From IMG/VR virus record IMGVR_UViG_3300042879_001540, positions 1 through 25,913 of that record: a DNA stretch of 25,913 nucleotides. One strand, 5' to 3'. The position numbers were made by a program, and so were the translations under genes. This document shows, one piece after another, positions 16,058 to 23,508 of this stretch. A model generated the notes under the pieces. It worked only from the letters and a program-made list of their open reading frames with translations. It made no database searches and was not told where the DNA came from. This DNA is from a virus. Position 1 is the first letter of the stretch, and the number at the start of each line of letters is the position of its first letter.

Positions 16058-16094
16058 AAAAAGCCTCTGACCCAGTCGCCCAGGTCAGAGGCTT
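16058..16094 (-). terminator. Strong intrinsic terminator after the decoration protein gene
   Basis: A perfect 12-bp inverted repeat (16061-16072 with 16083-16094, AAGCCTCTGACC arm) with a ten-base loop is followed on the minus strand by TTTTTC. It lies 30 bases after the stop of the decoration gene. It would end most capsid transcripts while letting some polymerase reach the tail and packaging genes. Confidence 0.85.
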
Positions 16095-16123
16095 CCCCCT
16101 AGCCCCAGAAGGGCGTGAACGGT

Positions 16124-16714
16124 TCAGACCCCGCAGTTGACGATCGCCAGCACCGCGGAGCCGGTCGTTGCACCGGCAGAGCAGGCGATACCGATCACAC
16201 CCAGGCCGTTGTTTCCGGCACCCGTGGTCGCCGCACCGACGCCGCTCGGCGTCACGCGGCCAGCCGTGGTCGCACCGGCCGTCGCAGCGGTGATCGCCGC
16301 GAGCCGGTCGCCCACCGCCACCTCCGTGCCTGAGAGAGCGTGAGCCACCTCGGTCGGACCGGAGACGGTCACCCAGAACACGTCGTTGGACGCAACCCCG
16401 GAAGCCGGGAGATGCTCGTCAACGATGCCGACTCGCTCCTCATTGGTGATGGCCGAATAGCCGTCCACCTCGGAGAACACCGCCGTGCCGGCCGTGCCAA
16501 CCTTGAACCGCACCACCCGCTTCGGCAGCAGGGCGCCACCGGAGCTGTTGCGGACGGCGATGCAGGTCTTCAGCCGGTTGCTGCGGATCGCACCCGTCGA
16601 AGGGTTCACGTCGGGAAACTGCTTCAGGCAGCCCACCCAACCCGTACCATCGGCAGTGGACGACACGCCCAGGGTCTGGCCAAGAGCGAACGGCGGATCG
16701 ATCGTCAGAGACAT
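16124..16714 (-). CDS. Capsid decoration/stabilisation-like protein
   Basis: A 196-residue protein starting at ATG 16712-16714 with AGGAG eight bases ahead; a GTG three codons upstream is less likely because it overlaps that site. It begins MSLTIDPPFALGQTLGV and has RLKTCIAVRNSSGGALLP, followed by the Val/Gly-rich KRVVRFKVGTAGTAVFSEVD. The C-terminal half is Ala/Gly/Thr-rich beta structure (GAGNNGLGVIGIACSAG). Small, beta-rich, Gly/Ala-rich proteins immediately after the major capsid gene are commonly cement or decoration proteins that bind the outer capsid. No enzyme motif is visible. Its stop is followed by a terminator, consistent with a highly expressed structural pair. Confidence 0.7.
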   Translation of the reverse strand: MSLTIDPPFALGQTLGVSSTADGTGWVGCLKQFPDVNPSTGAIRSNRLKTCIAVRNSSGGALLPKRVVRFKVGTAGTAVFSEVDGYSAITNEERVGIVDEHLPASGVASNDVFWVTVSGPTEVAHALSGTEVAVGDRLAAITAATAGATTAGRVTPSGVGAATTGAGNNGLGVIGIACSAGATTGSAVLAIVNCGV

Positions 16715-16733
16715 GCGACTCACTCCTAACGGG

Positions 16734-17846
16734 TCAGGCGTAGTTCTTGAACTTGATGAACGACCTGGGCGACTTGAACTTCATGTTGCCCAGCGTGGAG
16801 ACACAGTAGCGATAGGACTGGGTGACCTCGTCGTAGAAAGGCCCTTCGCTGTTATACATCTGCGACTCCATGTTCAGGAGTTCGATGTTGCCGATGGCGA
16901 GGCCGTATCCGGTGTCCGCCGGGACCGCGTACTCCGTGCCCACTTCCACGCCGTCGATTTCGACGGTGTTGAAGCCGAACGACCGCAGGCCGTTCTCGCG
17001 GGAGACGATGACGCGCTCCTTGGAGTCCTGCTTGTTGAGGAAGTCGATGTAGAGCTTCCGGTCCAGGACCACCAGATCGATGGCGTCTTCCTTGGTGTCG
17101 TTCCGCTTGGCGTAGTGCAAGCCGGCCCGGATCGCCTTCACACAGTTCTCGGCCCAGGTGGCAGAGCTGCCGCCCCAGTACGTGGACGTGTAGTTCACCA
17201 GGATGGGCGAGTAGAAATCGTACTCGCTGTCCGCCTTGCCGCCCGGCCACGTGCCGGCCAGCTGCGAGCCGCCGTAGTAACCCAGCTGGGTGTTGAGCCC
17301 GGCGTAGGTGTCCGACGGGTAGGCGAACGGGTCCGCAGCATTGGCCGTCCGCTGGGTGCCATCGGTCACGTGGAGCGTGCCGTTGTTGCCGAAGAACGAC
17401 TCCAGGCCGTGATACCGAAGCTCGTTGCCGCTGGCGTTCCCGTCGATCCAGACCTCCTGCGAGAGGTACTGTTCGATGGAGGTAAGGAGACGGCTGGCCA
17501 TCTTGCCGGCCACGTTCACCAGGGCGCTGGTGCCCCGGTTCTCCAGAAGCTCCTTGCGGTAGATCATGTCCGTGGCCTGATAGCCCCGGTACTCAAGCTC
17601 CGCCTTCTTCCACAGGTTCTGGCGGCTGAACGACCGCGGAGTTTCTCCGTTGTTGCCCTGCGGCTGATGCAGCCTATAGGACACCTCCCAGTCGAAGCCC
17701 CTTCCGGCCATGTTCATCCGGATGTTGCCGCGGCTTTCGATGGCAGCGAACACCATGTACTTGCGGAGGGAGGCGATCTCCTCTTCCCGCAGGTGGTTGA
17801 CGATCGTCGTTGCAATCGACCGGGCGAAATCAGTGGACGAAGGCAT
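16734..17846 (-). CDS. Major capsid protein
   Basis: A 370-residue protein in the standard slot between scaffold and decoration genes. It starts MPSSTDFARSIATTIVNHLR, then AIESRGNIRMNMAGRGFDW, a strand pattern often seen in HK97-fold capsid proteins. The middle contains WKKAELEYRGYQATDMIYR and the extended, Gly/Tyr-rich segment GLNTQLGYYGGS. The end is MKFKSPRSFIKFKNYA. Length and aromatic content fit a shell protein that assembles into hexamers and pentamers around the scaffold. AGGGAG lies 10 bases ahead of ATG. I cannot prove the fold from sequence alone, but context is strong. Confidence 0.87.
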   Translation of the reverse strand: MPSSTDFARSIATTIVNHLREEEIASLRKYMVFAAIESRGNIRMNMAGRGFDWEVSYRLHQPQGNNGETPRSFSRQNLWKKAELEYRGYQATDMIYRKELLENRGTSALVNVAGKMASRLLTSIEQYLSQEVWIDGNASGNELRYHGLESFFGNNGTLHVTDGTQRTANAADPFAYPSDTYAGLNTQLGYYGGSQLAGTWPGGKADSEYDFYSPILVNYTSTYWGGSSATWAENCVKAIRAGLHYAKRNDTKEDAIDLVVLDRKLYIDFLNKQDSKERVIVSRENGLRSFGFNTVEIDGVEVGTEYAVPADTGYGLAIGNIELLNMESQMYNSEGPFYDEVTQSYRYCVSTLGNMKFKSPRSFIKFKNYA

Positions 17847-17860
17847 CGCTTAGTAACTCC

Positions 17861-18883
17861 CTAGATGGACCCGTCTTTGACCAGCTGCGCCCGTAGACGC
17901 TCCTCAAAGCTCATCTTCGGCTGCGGAACCCGCGGCTCCGTAGCCCCGCCGCTCCTGCTCGGCGCGCGTGTCGCACGCTGTCGCAGGAACTGCATGTTCG
18001 ATTGGGCCTGCGGCTCCACCGGAGGCGGCTCCGGCTGGGGCGGAGGCGCCTGCGGCGTGGCGAACATCTGCTGCACCTGCTGATAGCGGAGATTCAGCAG
18101 ATCACGCTCCAGCATGCTGGTTGCGTACTGCCATCTCCCTTCAGCCGTGGCGATGCCCGCCTGCGCGGCCTGTGCGATGTAGCCCCGGATGGCCTGACCC
18201 TCTGGGGTCACCTGTCCGTTGCCGTCGTACAGCCAGTCGGAGTTCTGCTGCTCCAACGACTGCACGTAGTTTTGTGCGGTGTATTGACCCAGCTGCTGCT
18301 GAACCAGCTCCTGGGCCTTCTGCTGGGCGATCGATTCGATGAAGGGCTTCAGGGTCCCTTCAGGATCGGTGACGAACTTCTTGGCGAAGTTGGCCGTGTA
18401 CGCCTGGTACGCCCTGATCTGGGCCTGGGCGTCGATCGGTGCGTCCTGGGCGATGACCTCGCGGCCGGTCTCAGGATCCCGGACGATGTACTGACGCCAT
18501 TCGTCCTTCACCTGCGGAGGGTCCCACCACTTGGGCTGGGCGGGAGCCTGCTGCTGGGTGGCCTTCTGCTGGGCCTGCCACTGCCGGTACTGCTCGGCGT
18601 TCTGCATGTACTCCAGGGTCGCCGGCATCATGGACTGATACTGGCGGAGCTGGCCCTGGGCGTCGCGGTAGCCCTGCATCGACTGATACAGGGTGCGAGC
18701 GATCGTTACGTCATCGGCTCCGTTGAACTCCGGCAGCTGCTTGAAAGCGTCATAGACGCTCCCGGCCGGCTGGGCCGATGCTTGCGTAGGCTGCGAGTTG
18801 TCAAAGGACTGCTGCGGTGCCGCACTCTGCGGCGCCGACTCCGGAGCTTGCGACTCCGGCGACGGCATTGCGTCGTCGCTCAT
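17861..18883 (-). CDS. Capsid scaffold-like protein
   Basis: A 340-residue, glutamine- and alanine-rich protein, highly charged and mostly helical. An acidic disordered N-terminus (MSDDAMPSPESQAPESAPQS) is followed by SVYDAFKQLPEFNG, long Gln-rich helices (YMQNAEQYRQWQAQQKATQQ and QKAQELVQQQLGQYTAQN), and a proline-rich linker (PQPEPPPVEP). The C-terminus is basic, ending KMSFEERLRAQLVKDGSI. Scaffolds of this type sit just before the major capsid gene, and their C-terminal helices bind coat protein inside the prohead. It lacks a visible protease domain. AAAGGAAAGAG just ahead of ATG is a good ribosome site. A gap of 75 bases separates it from the preceding gene. Confidence 0.82.
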   Translation of the reverse strand: MSDDAMPSPESQAPESAPQSAAPQQSFDNSQPTQASAQPAGSVYDAFKQLPEFNGADDVTIARTLYQSMQGYRDAQGQLRQYQSMMPATLEYMQNAEQYRQWQAQQKATQQQAPAQPKWWDPPQVKDEWRQYIVRDPETGREVIAQDAPIDAQAQIRAYQAYTANFAKKFVTDPEGTLKPFIESIAQQKAQELVQQQLGQYTAQNYVQSLEQQNSDWLYDGNGQVTPEGQAIRGYIAQAAQAGIATAEGRWQYATSMLERDLLNLRYQQVQQMFATPQAPPPQPEPPPVEPQAQSNMQFLRQRATRAPSRSGGATEPRVPQPKMSFEERLRAQLVKDGSI

Positions 18884-18958
18884 CTCTTTCCTTTCAGGTG
18901 GCCAGGGGGTGCCTGTGGAAAGAGTGCCCGTGGTCTGCGGATCGCAAACCGATTTTGC

Positions 18959-19897
18959 CTATGGCGACGTGTACTGCCGCAGCAGCTCGGAGGTGATCGC
19001 CTGGTTTTGCCGCTGTTGAGCGCCGTCCGGGGCGAGCATGCTGCCCGCTACGAACGGGGCTACAAACGCTGCGCCACCGCCAACGTCTTCGGCAAAAGCC
19101 CGGGGCAACTGCCGGATTGCTTTGCCGGCGTAAGGCACAAACGGATCCGTGGCCGTGCCAAGGACGAGTCCGCCAAGGACGTGCGTCCACGGCGAGGCAT
19201 CAGGGAACGCCCGTTGCAGCAAGTCCGTTTCGTCTACGGTCGTCAGCTCTGGTGAAGGCCGATAGTCTTCGCGGCTCACGTCGTAGAGGGGCCTTGCACG
19301 CTCCGCGGCGAGGTAGTCGTCGTAAGCCCGCAAATGCGCTGGCCGGCGGCCGACATAAGCCGTGAGTGGGTAAGTCAGGCCATCCACTGCGTTGGAGAAT
19401 TGCGCAGCCGCTTCTGGGCTTTGGGCAGGCTCGCCAATTGCGCCCAGGACCTGATCGGTTGCCATCTGGCCAGCGCTCATCAGTGCCTGGAAAGGAGCCA
19501 TGACAGCACCCATGCGTGACGCACCGGACCAGGGCGGAGCCATGCCTGCGGAAAATGTGTCGGACCGGAGCTGGGACGTGTCCATCCCAGACCACCCCAG
19601 GCGGCCCTTCACGTCCTGCCTGAGATCGGTTGGAACTCCCCGGAGGGCCTCTTCAACTCCGTCGATGATGTTGGCACGCCGCTGGTCACGCTGCCACATC
19701 CCTTGTGGCTTGACGTACTGGGGCGACCAAGAGTTCAGGAAGTCGGTGCGGTACGGATACTGCTCGGCTATCGCAGCCGCCGTTGGGCGAGGATGCTCCG
19801 GCAATGAGGCATTGGCGGCCTCGTCCCGCAGCTCGCGGATGCGGGCTGCAATCCGCATCGCCTCTTGCAGGACCATTCCATCACGGCCCGGCTCCAT
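18959..19897 (-). CDS. Unknown protein, possible internal virion/ejection protein
   Basis: A 312-residue protein. Residues 1-30 are a charged helix (EAMRIAARIRELRDEAANAS). A Pro/Tyr/Trp-rich part follows (FLNSWSPQYVKPQGMW). Weakly hydrophobic, Gly/Ala-rich stretches are at about 130-155 and again at 238-290 (THVLGGLVLGTATDPF, GGGAAFVAPFVAGSML). The final helix is QQRQNQAITSELLRQYTSP. These two hydrophobic stretches could insert in or line a membrane channel, as in short-tailed phage ejection proteins. The start shares one base with the upstream TGA. I do not recognise the family. Confidence 0.7.
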   Translation of the reverse strand: MEPGRDGMVLQEAMRIAARIRELRDEAANASLPEHPRPTAAAIAEQYPYRTDFLNSWSPQYVKPQGMWQRDQRRANIIDGVEEALRGVPTDLRQDVKGRLGWSGMDTSQLRSDTFSAGMAPPWSGASRMGAVMAPFQALMSAGQMATDQVLGAIGEPAQSPEAAAQFSNAVDGLTYPLTAYVGRRPAHLRAYDDYLAAERARPLYDVSREDYRPSPELTTVDETDLLQRAFPDASPWTHVLGGLVLGTATDPFVPYAGKAIRQLPRAFAEDVGGGAAFVAPFVAGSMLAPDGAQQRQNQAITSELLRQYTSP

Positions 19898-20361
19898 CAG
19901 CCCACCTGCCTGGCAGTGCCAGTGAGATCAATGAGCAACGGACTCATGGGAGCGGAGAGTTCCTGGGCCTGGCGGGCCATGCGGACTCGCTCCAGCATGG
20001 ACTGGGCCCGGATCTGTTCGATGTCCTTCTCATGCTCCATGCGACGAATCTCCCGGACCTGGGAGACACGGGACTTCATCTCGTCGTCAATGGCGTCGTT
20101 TACGTCGTCCGCGGCCTTGGCCAGGACGCCTGCCTGCACGTCAGGGGTAATGACCGGGACCGGAAGGCCGACTTGCGGCATGTTGAACGCGGCGCGGGGT
20201 CTCGCCTGCTGGTTGGCCTGGTTGTTGGCTGGGCGACGTGGCTGACCCACCGGAGCCAATGGATTGGCAGGGATCTCGTCCCGCTTTTCCTTGGGCTGAT
20301 CGCCAAACTGCTCGGCAAAGCCTCTGCGGATCGACTCCTCCAGAATCGCATTCAGGTCCAT
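19897..20361 (-). CDS. Unknown helical protein upstream of scaffold
   Basis: A 154-residue protein. It starts MDLNAILEESIRRGFAEQFG, has a disordered Asn/Gln/Pro/Arg-rich centre (RRPANNQANQQARPRAAF), and then long charged helices (AADDVNDAIDDEMKSRVSQ, RMEHEKDIEQIRAQSMLERV) likely to form a coiled coil. Both junctions are one-base stop/start overlaps. No family recognised. The pattern suits a small assembly or internal head protein, but this rests on position only. Confidence 0.7.
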   Translation of the reverse strand: MDLNAILEESIRRGFAEQFGDQPKEKRDEIPANPLAPVGQPRRPANNQANQQARPRAAFNMPQVGLPVPVITPDVQAGVLAKAADDVNDAIDDEMKSRVSQVREIRRMEHEKDIEQIRAQSMLERVRMARQAQELSAPMSPLLIDLTGTARQVG

Positions 20362-20768
20362 TAGGTCTTCCTCTTGGCTTTCCAGCAGGCCATGCGTACC
20401 AGGGCACGTCCGGCGGTACGTATGAACGGCAGGCCACGCTTCTTGGCCGTCTCCTCCATCACGTCCACTATCTCATCAATGTGCTTCATGGCCTCGTCTG
20501 GCCCCCATTCGTCCATCTTGCGGGCCATCTTGTTGCACTTGCAGGTAGGGGAGGCGTGGATCCCCATGGTGGACAACATGGCTTTCAGCTCTGTCCCTGG
20601 GCCGGGATTGGGTGCGTACTTGGCCCGTATCCTCTGGAAGTGATGCTCCGGCATCTCCAGGTGGGTGTCGGAGACCTTGGTGGCAAAACGCAAGACCTCC
20701 TCCATGTACCCCGGCTTACGGGAGGTGGCAGCCTGTTCCAGCTTTGCTAGGGATATGAGGTGCTTCAT
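20361..20768 (-). CDS. Unknown protein with a CxC motif
   Basis: About 135 residues from ATG 20766-20768, which overlaps the cysteine-rich gene's stop by four bases (ATGA); an in-frame start 13 codons upstream would overlap more and is less likely. It is rich in Met, Lys and His and has SPTCKCNKMARKMDEWGP near the middle, then helices (DEAMKHIDEIVDVMEETAKK) and a basic end (RMACWKAKRKT). The CxCN plus MDxWGP arrangement could bind metal. Similar short motifs occur in phage proteins of unknown role. Being coupled to a highly cysteine-rich gene, it may act with it. Confidence 0.7.
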   Translation of the reverse strand: MKHLISLAKLEQAATSRKPGYMEEVLRFATKVSDTHLEMPEHHFQRIRAKYAPNPGPGTELKAMLSTMGIHASPTCKCNKMARKMDEWGPDEAMKHIDEIVDVMEETAKKRGLPFIRTAGRALVRMACWKAKRKT

Positions 20769-21439
20769 GGAGGATCGTCGGCTGATTCGCAACAGGCACC
20801 AGGGCACAGGAACGGATTAAGTGCGTAGTTGCTGCCAACGCAACAGTAGTAGTCCTGCGTGCCCTCCGGCGAGCCCGCGTAGGCACGCCCAGGAGGGCAG
20901 ACGTTCGCACCGCCTGGCTCAAAAGGGAACAGTTCGACACCGCCCGGATCCTGACATAAGCCGTTCACGCAGCAGCGGCAGGTCCCGCAGTCTGCGTCTG
21001 TCTCGCATGACTCCGGGCACTCCCCGCACTCTCCATCGTTGCAGCACTCACTCCCTGGGCAGTCCTCGTCGGATTCGCACTCGCACGGCGCGCACACGCC
21101 ATCGACGCAGCATTCGCCCTCGGCGCAACAGACCCCGGCACAGCAGACGACGCTGGATTCACAGCATGTGGCGCCCTCGTCGCCTATGCAGCAAATCTCA
21201 CCCACCTCACAGCACACGCCCTGGCCGTCATTGCAGCAGTACTGGGCCTCGGTGCAGCAGACCTCTGACTCACCAACCCCCACTTCATAGACAGTGCAGC
21301 ACTCCCTTGGGGTCTCACAGCAGACCTGGGACTCTCCTGTGCCGCAGCACACGTCCGGGTCCTTGCAGCACACCTTGCTGCCATCAGGCCCGCAACACTC
21401 GCCATCCAGCTTGACGCAGCAGCAGGTGCAGCAGGGCAT
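20765..21439 (-). CDS. Extremely cysteine-rich protein with paired cysteines
   Basis: A 224-residue acidic protein with 51 cysteines by my count and about 19 CC pairs, only about six Lys/Arg, and no signal peptide. Residues 1-105 are a string of CC pairs 3-12 residues apart, most often 5-8 (for example QYCCNDGQGVCCEVGEICC). This resembles the spacing in granulin-type disulfide stacks, though no match is claimed. Residues 115-165 have DxDCxxxxCCxxGxC units (SDEDCPGSECCNDGEC, TDADCGTCRCCVNGLC). The C-terminus has SNYALNPFLCPGACC. Both ends are coupled by overlapping codons to neighbours, so it is a real gene. It could be a disulfide-knotted virion surface or internal protein, or a metal-binding protein; function is unknown. 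Confidence 0.88.
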   Translation of the reverse strand: MPCCTCCCVKLDGECCGPDGSKVCCKDPDVCCGTGESQVCCETPRECCTVYEVGVGESEVCCTEAQYCCNDGQGVCCEVGEICCIGDEGATCCESSVVCCAGVCCAEGECCVDGVCAPCECESDEDCPGSECCNDGECGECPESCETDADCGTCRCCVNGLCQDPGGVELFPFEPGGANVCPPGRAYAGSPEGTQDYYCCVGSNYALNPFLCPGACCESADDPP

Positions 21440-22353
21440 TACTCGCCCTCCTGGAGTGCAGGCAGGGCCATGGGGGCCAGCAGTCCGTACTTGCGTAGGA
21501 TGCGGATGTGGTCTTCGGTGCCGGGGAACATGACGTAGTTGTGTGTGCCCTGGCCGGCTGAGCGGGAGCCGGCGTCTAGATATCGCATGCCAAGCACGCC
21601 ACCAGACCGCAGGGCATCAGCAGCCGCTACCGCCGCGCGTGCAGGCGGCATTTGGCCTTTGCGGGCTGGGCCGCTCATGCTAATGCGATCCACCAGGCGC
21701 CTATACGCTTGTTCGCCAACTGGCTCCCACGGCACCGATGACGGCAGCTCCGGAACCGCATCATAGGCACGCAAGACCTGCATGAAGTTTTGCGGCTGCG
21801 AGGATAGCGGAGCATCCCAGTCCATGAGGGTCCCCTCCGGTACGCCCAGCTCTACTTCGTACATGTGACCGCGGAGCCCGTCCCTGGCCCTTTGCTGCTC
21901 CATGCGCAGGGCCGAAAGTTGAGCGCCTATCTCTTTTAGCCTGGGCCCCAGAGACTGCTGCACGTCTTGGGGAACGTCTCGTATTGTGCCCCAGCCTGGC
22001 GACAGAGTCCCCCGCTCGGCCGCAGCCTGCTCCATTGCGTCACGGATTCTGCTGGCCTCAAGCTCCAGCTGCACTGCGCGGCGATGCATCTCCTGAATCG
22101 CCTTGGCCGCCTCATCAGATGGCACGGCCGGTGAAATGTCTCTGTACGTTCTGGCAACGTCCTCCGCCCCAGCAAAGTACAGGCCATGCCCATACGCTTG
22201 GGCACCCTCGCCAGTGCCGATCTTCGACGCATCGAATCGGTCGAAGTTGTGGGGGCTGCCGTGATACGCCCGGATTGGCTTGACCGCCCGGGCCACATCG
22301 TCAGCGCCGGAAGTTGCCCTGATCAGCGCGCGTATGGAGTTTAGGGGTGGCAC
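21439..22353 (-). CDS. ADP-ribosyltransferase-fold protein, copy 1
   Basis: A 304-residue protein starting at GTG 22351-22353 with AGGAG seven bases ahead. After RAL..ADDV it has the family core RAYHGSPHNFDRFDASKIG (His31), then GTGEGAQAYGHGLYFA (Tyr59). It continues with a charged helical insertion (about 80-155), HMYEVELGVPEGTLMDWDAP, GGVLGMRYLDAGSRSAGQGT, and NYVMFPGTEDHIRIL at the end. His and Tyr correspond to the NAD-binding residues of the His-Tyr-acidic ADP-ribosyltransferase group; which acidic residue completes the site is not clear. Such domains in phages may be injected to modify host proteins. Copy 2 lies 1.4 kb upstream. Confidence 0.8.
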   Translation of the reverse strand: MPPLNSIRALIRATSGADDVARAVKPIRAYHGSPHNFDRFDASKIGTGEGAQAYGHGLYFAGAEDVARTYRDISPAVPSDEAAKAIQEMHRRAVQLELEASRIRDAMEQAAAERGTLSPGWGTIRDVPQDVQQSLGPRLKEIGAQLSALRMEQQRARDGLRGHMYEVELGVPEGTLMDWDAPLSSQPQNFMQVLRAYDAVPELPSSVPWEPVGEQAYRRLVDRISMSGPARKGQMPPARAAVAAADALRSGGVLGMRYLDAGSRSAGQGTHNYVMFPGTEDHIRILRKYGLLAPMALPALQEGE

Positions 22354-22859
22354 TACCAGCTCCTATCTGGTGGTGGCAAACCACGCGCGGCTCGCTCTAG
22401 CCAGTCCGCCCAGCTTGGTTCTGCATCCACCGCCGTAATGGGATTGCCAAAGTGCTGTCCTCCCCCCAGCCAGGTCTCCAATGGCAACAGGCCGGAGCCT
22501 GGCGATTCTGCATAGGGCACAATGGTGCCACGGATAGGACGCGGGTTGCCTTCTTGCATGACTGCTAGACGTGGCGACGCTGTGTCTCGGATCAGCCTGA
22601 ACGGCCGATCGGCCCTGGCCTCAACGAGCGAAAGGGCATTTGCGTCCTGCGGCGTCAGATAGGCCGTGTGATCCGACCTAGCCATCCAGCCAAAGTCGTT
22701 GCCGTGTTCAGGGCGCATGGCCTTGTGTCGCAGGGTAGTGCCGTCAGGCAACTGCACGTACAGCGAGCCGCGCTGCGTGGCGAATCGGCTGGCTTGCTGC
22801 CTACCTTGGGCGACTTCTTCGATTAGCCTTGCCAGTGCATACGCTCGCTTGGCATCCAT
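22353..22859 (-). CDS. Unknown protein between ADP-ribosyltransferase-type genes
   Basis: A 168-residue protein starting MDAKRAYALARLIEEVAQGR. A likely small beta domain is at 30-60 (GSLYVQLPDGTTLRHKAM, then PEHGNDFG) and another around 75-115. The Trp/Pro-rich C-terminus is PSWADWLERAARGLPPPDRSW. Its stop and the next GTG start share two bases (TAGTG), so it is tightly coupled to ADP-ribosyltransferase copy 1. It could be a partner, chaperone or immunity factor for that enzyme, but nothing proves this. No family recognised. Confidence 0.72.
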   Translation of the reverse strand: MDAKRAYALARLIEEVAQGRQQASRFATQRGSLYVQLPDGTTLRHKAMRPEHGNDFGWMARSDHTAYLTPQDANALSLVEARADRPFRLIRDTASPRLAVMQEGNPRPIRGTIVPYAESPGSGLLPLETWLGGGQHFGNPITAVDAEPSWADWLERAARGLPPPDRSW

Positions 22860-22870
22860 GGACTGCCCCC

Positions 22871-23143
22871 TTAGCAGTTCCAGGCACGGAGCGACTTGTT
22901 GATACGGCTATCCGGGTCGTTGGCCGTTTCCTTACTCGTCAGCTTCTCCTTCATGCCCTTCATCCTGGCACAGAAGGAATCACGCCTCGGCCCGCCTTCA
23001 GGCTGCGGGGCCTTCAGATTGGCGCCATGCTCCCGGTTGTAGGACGCACGGCCACGGGCATTCAGGCCGCCATCCGGGTCCTGGCCCTCAGAGCGGGTCC
23101 AGGCACCAGATCGCAGCCGGCGGATGTTGTCTTCACTTGCCAC
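22871..23143 (-). CDS. Small phage protein of the DUF6321-like family
   Basis: About 90 residues from the GTG at 23141-23143. The family pattern is clear: RSGAWTRSEGQDPDGGLNAR, then RASYNREHGANLK, PRRDSFCARMKGMKEKL, and the end SRINKSLRAWNC. I recall these elements (AWTRxEG, GGLNAxG, SFCARMxGM, RINKxLRxWNC) from a widespread phage family of unknown function. It overlaps the 50-residue gene upstream by 11 bases. An in-frame GTG farther up (23215) would overlap that gene by over 80 bases, so the shorter start is preferred. Confidence 0.82.
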   Translation of the reverse strand: MASEDNIRRLRSGAWTRSEGQDPDGGLNARGRASYNREHGANLKAPQPEGGPRRDSFCARMKGMKEKLTSKETANDPDSRINKSLRAWNC

Positions 23144-23285
23144 TGAGCTTGTTCCACTGCTTCTGGTCCGGATAGCCCTTGTCCCCAGGCTTGGCCGGAG
23201 CTTCACCACGCTCACGCTTGGCGTGGACGTTGGCCCACAGCCCAGGCCGCAGCTTGCGGATCCGATCGCCCGCCTGATCAGTCAT
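23133..23285 (-). CDS. Fifty-residue phage protein with GLWANVHAKR motif
   Basis: A short ORF starting MTDQAGDRIRKLRPGLWANV and ending PDQKQWNKLSGK. GLWxNxHAKRxR followed by KPGxKGxP is a pattern of very small phage proteins of unknown role, often found near virion genes. GAGGTGGATGAGG just ahead of ATG offers ribosome sites. Its N-terminus (DRIRKLRPGLW) resembles that of the next gene (DNIRRLRSGAW), so the two may have diverged from one ancestor or bind a common partner. Confidence 0.72.
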   Translation of the reverse strand: MTDQAGDRIRKLRPGLWANVHAKRERGEAPAKPGDKGYPDQKQWNKLSGK

Positions 23286-23328
23286 CCTCATCCACCTCAA
23301 AGAGGAACCAGTAGAGGTCTTCGCCCAT
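23278..23328 (-). CDS. Possible 16-residue leader-like peptide
   Basis: ATG at 23326-23328 directly follows a TAA stop, and the ORF (MGEDLYWFLFEVDEDD) ends eight bases into the next gene. The peptide is acidic with an aromatic core. It could act as a coupling ORF that carries ribosomes to the next start. It may equally be chance, since 16 codons give little statistical support. Confidence 0.3.
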   Translation of the reverse strand: MGEDLYWFLFEVDEDD

Positions 23329-23508
23329 TTACTCAGTGTCCTGAGAGGCCATCACGCCACCCACACCAAGGGCCTTCATGAGGTAGGGGATGTAGTCATT
23401 CCGGAGCTTCTGGGAGCCCAGCAGTGCTTCCGCGGTCGCACGCTCCCGGACGGTCCCGCATTCACGGGCCTGCTCCAGCAAGGCCCTTTCGCTGGCGATT
23501 CGGGGCAC
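23329..23508 (-). CDS. Small helical protein of unknown function
   Basis: A 59-residue ORF from GTG at 23506-23508: a charged helix (PRIASERALLEQARECGTV), a second helix (RERATAEALLGSQKLRND), then IPLLMKALGVGGVMASQDTE. It overlaps the DUF551-like gene by 47 bases in another frame, which is unusual here, and no clear ribosome site is visible. The frame is closed by TAG eight codons further up. Plausible but not certain. Confidence 0.45.
   Translation of the reverse strand: MPRIASERALLEQARECGTVRERATAEALLGSQKLRNDYIPYLMKALGVGGVMASQDTE

Noticed and set aside
16485-17864. Plus-strand open frame of 459 codons
   Set aside because: It is antisense to the decoration and major capsid genes, which are supported by context, ribosome sites and composition.
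18884-18958. GCAAA/TTTGC inverted repeat in the gap before the scaffold gene
   Set aside because: The stem is only five pairs with no adjacent T run, so it is too weak to call a terminator.
18002-19255. Plus-strand open frame of 417 codons
   Set aside because: It is antisense to the scaffold gene and the 312-residue gene and is Leu/Arg-biased as expected for a mirror of Gln-rich coding DNA.
21039-21290. Plus-strand frame rich in Gln, Ser and His
   Set aside because: It is the antisense reading of the cysteine-pair codons (TGCTGC read as GCAGCA), so it is a shadow.
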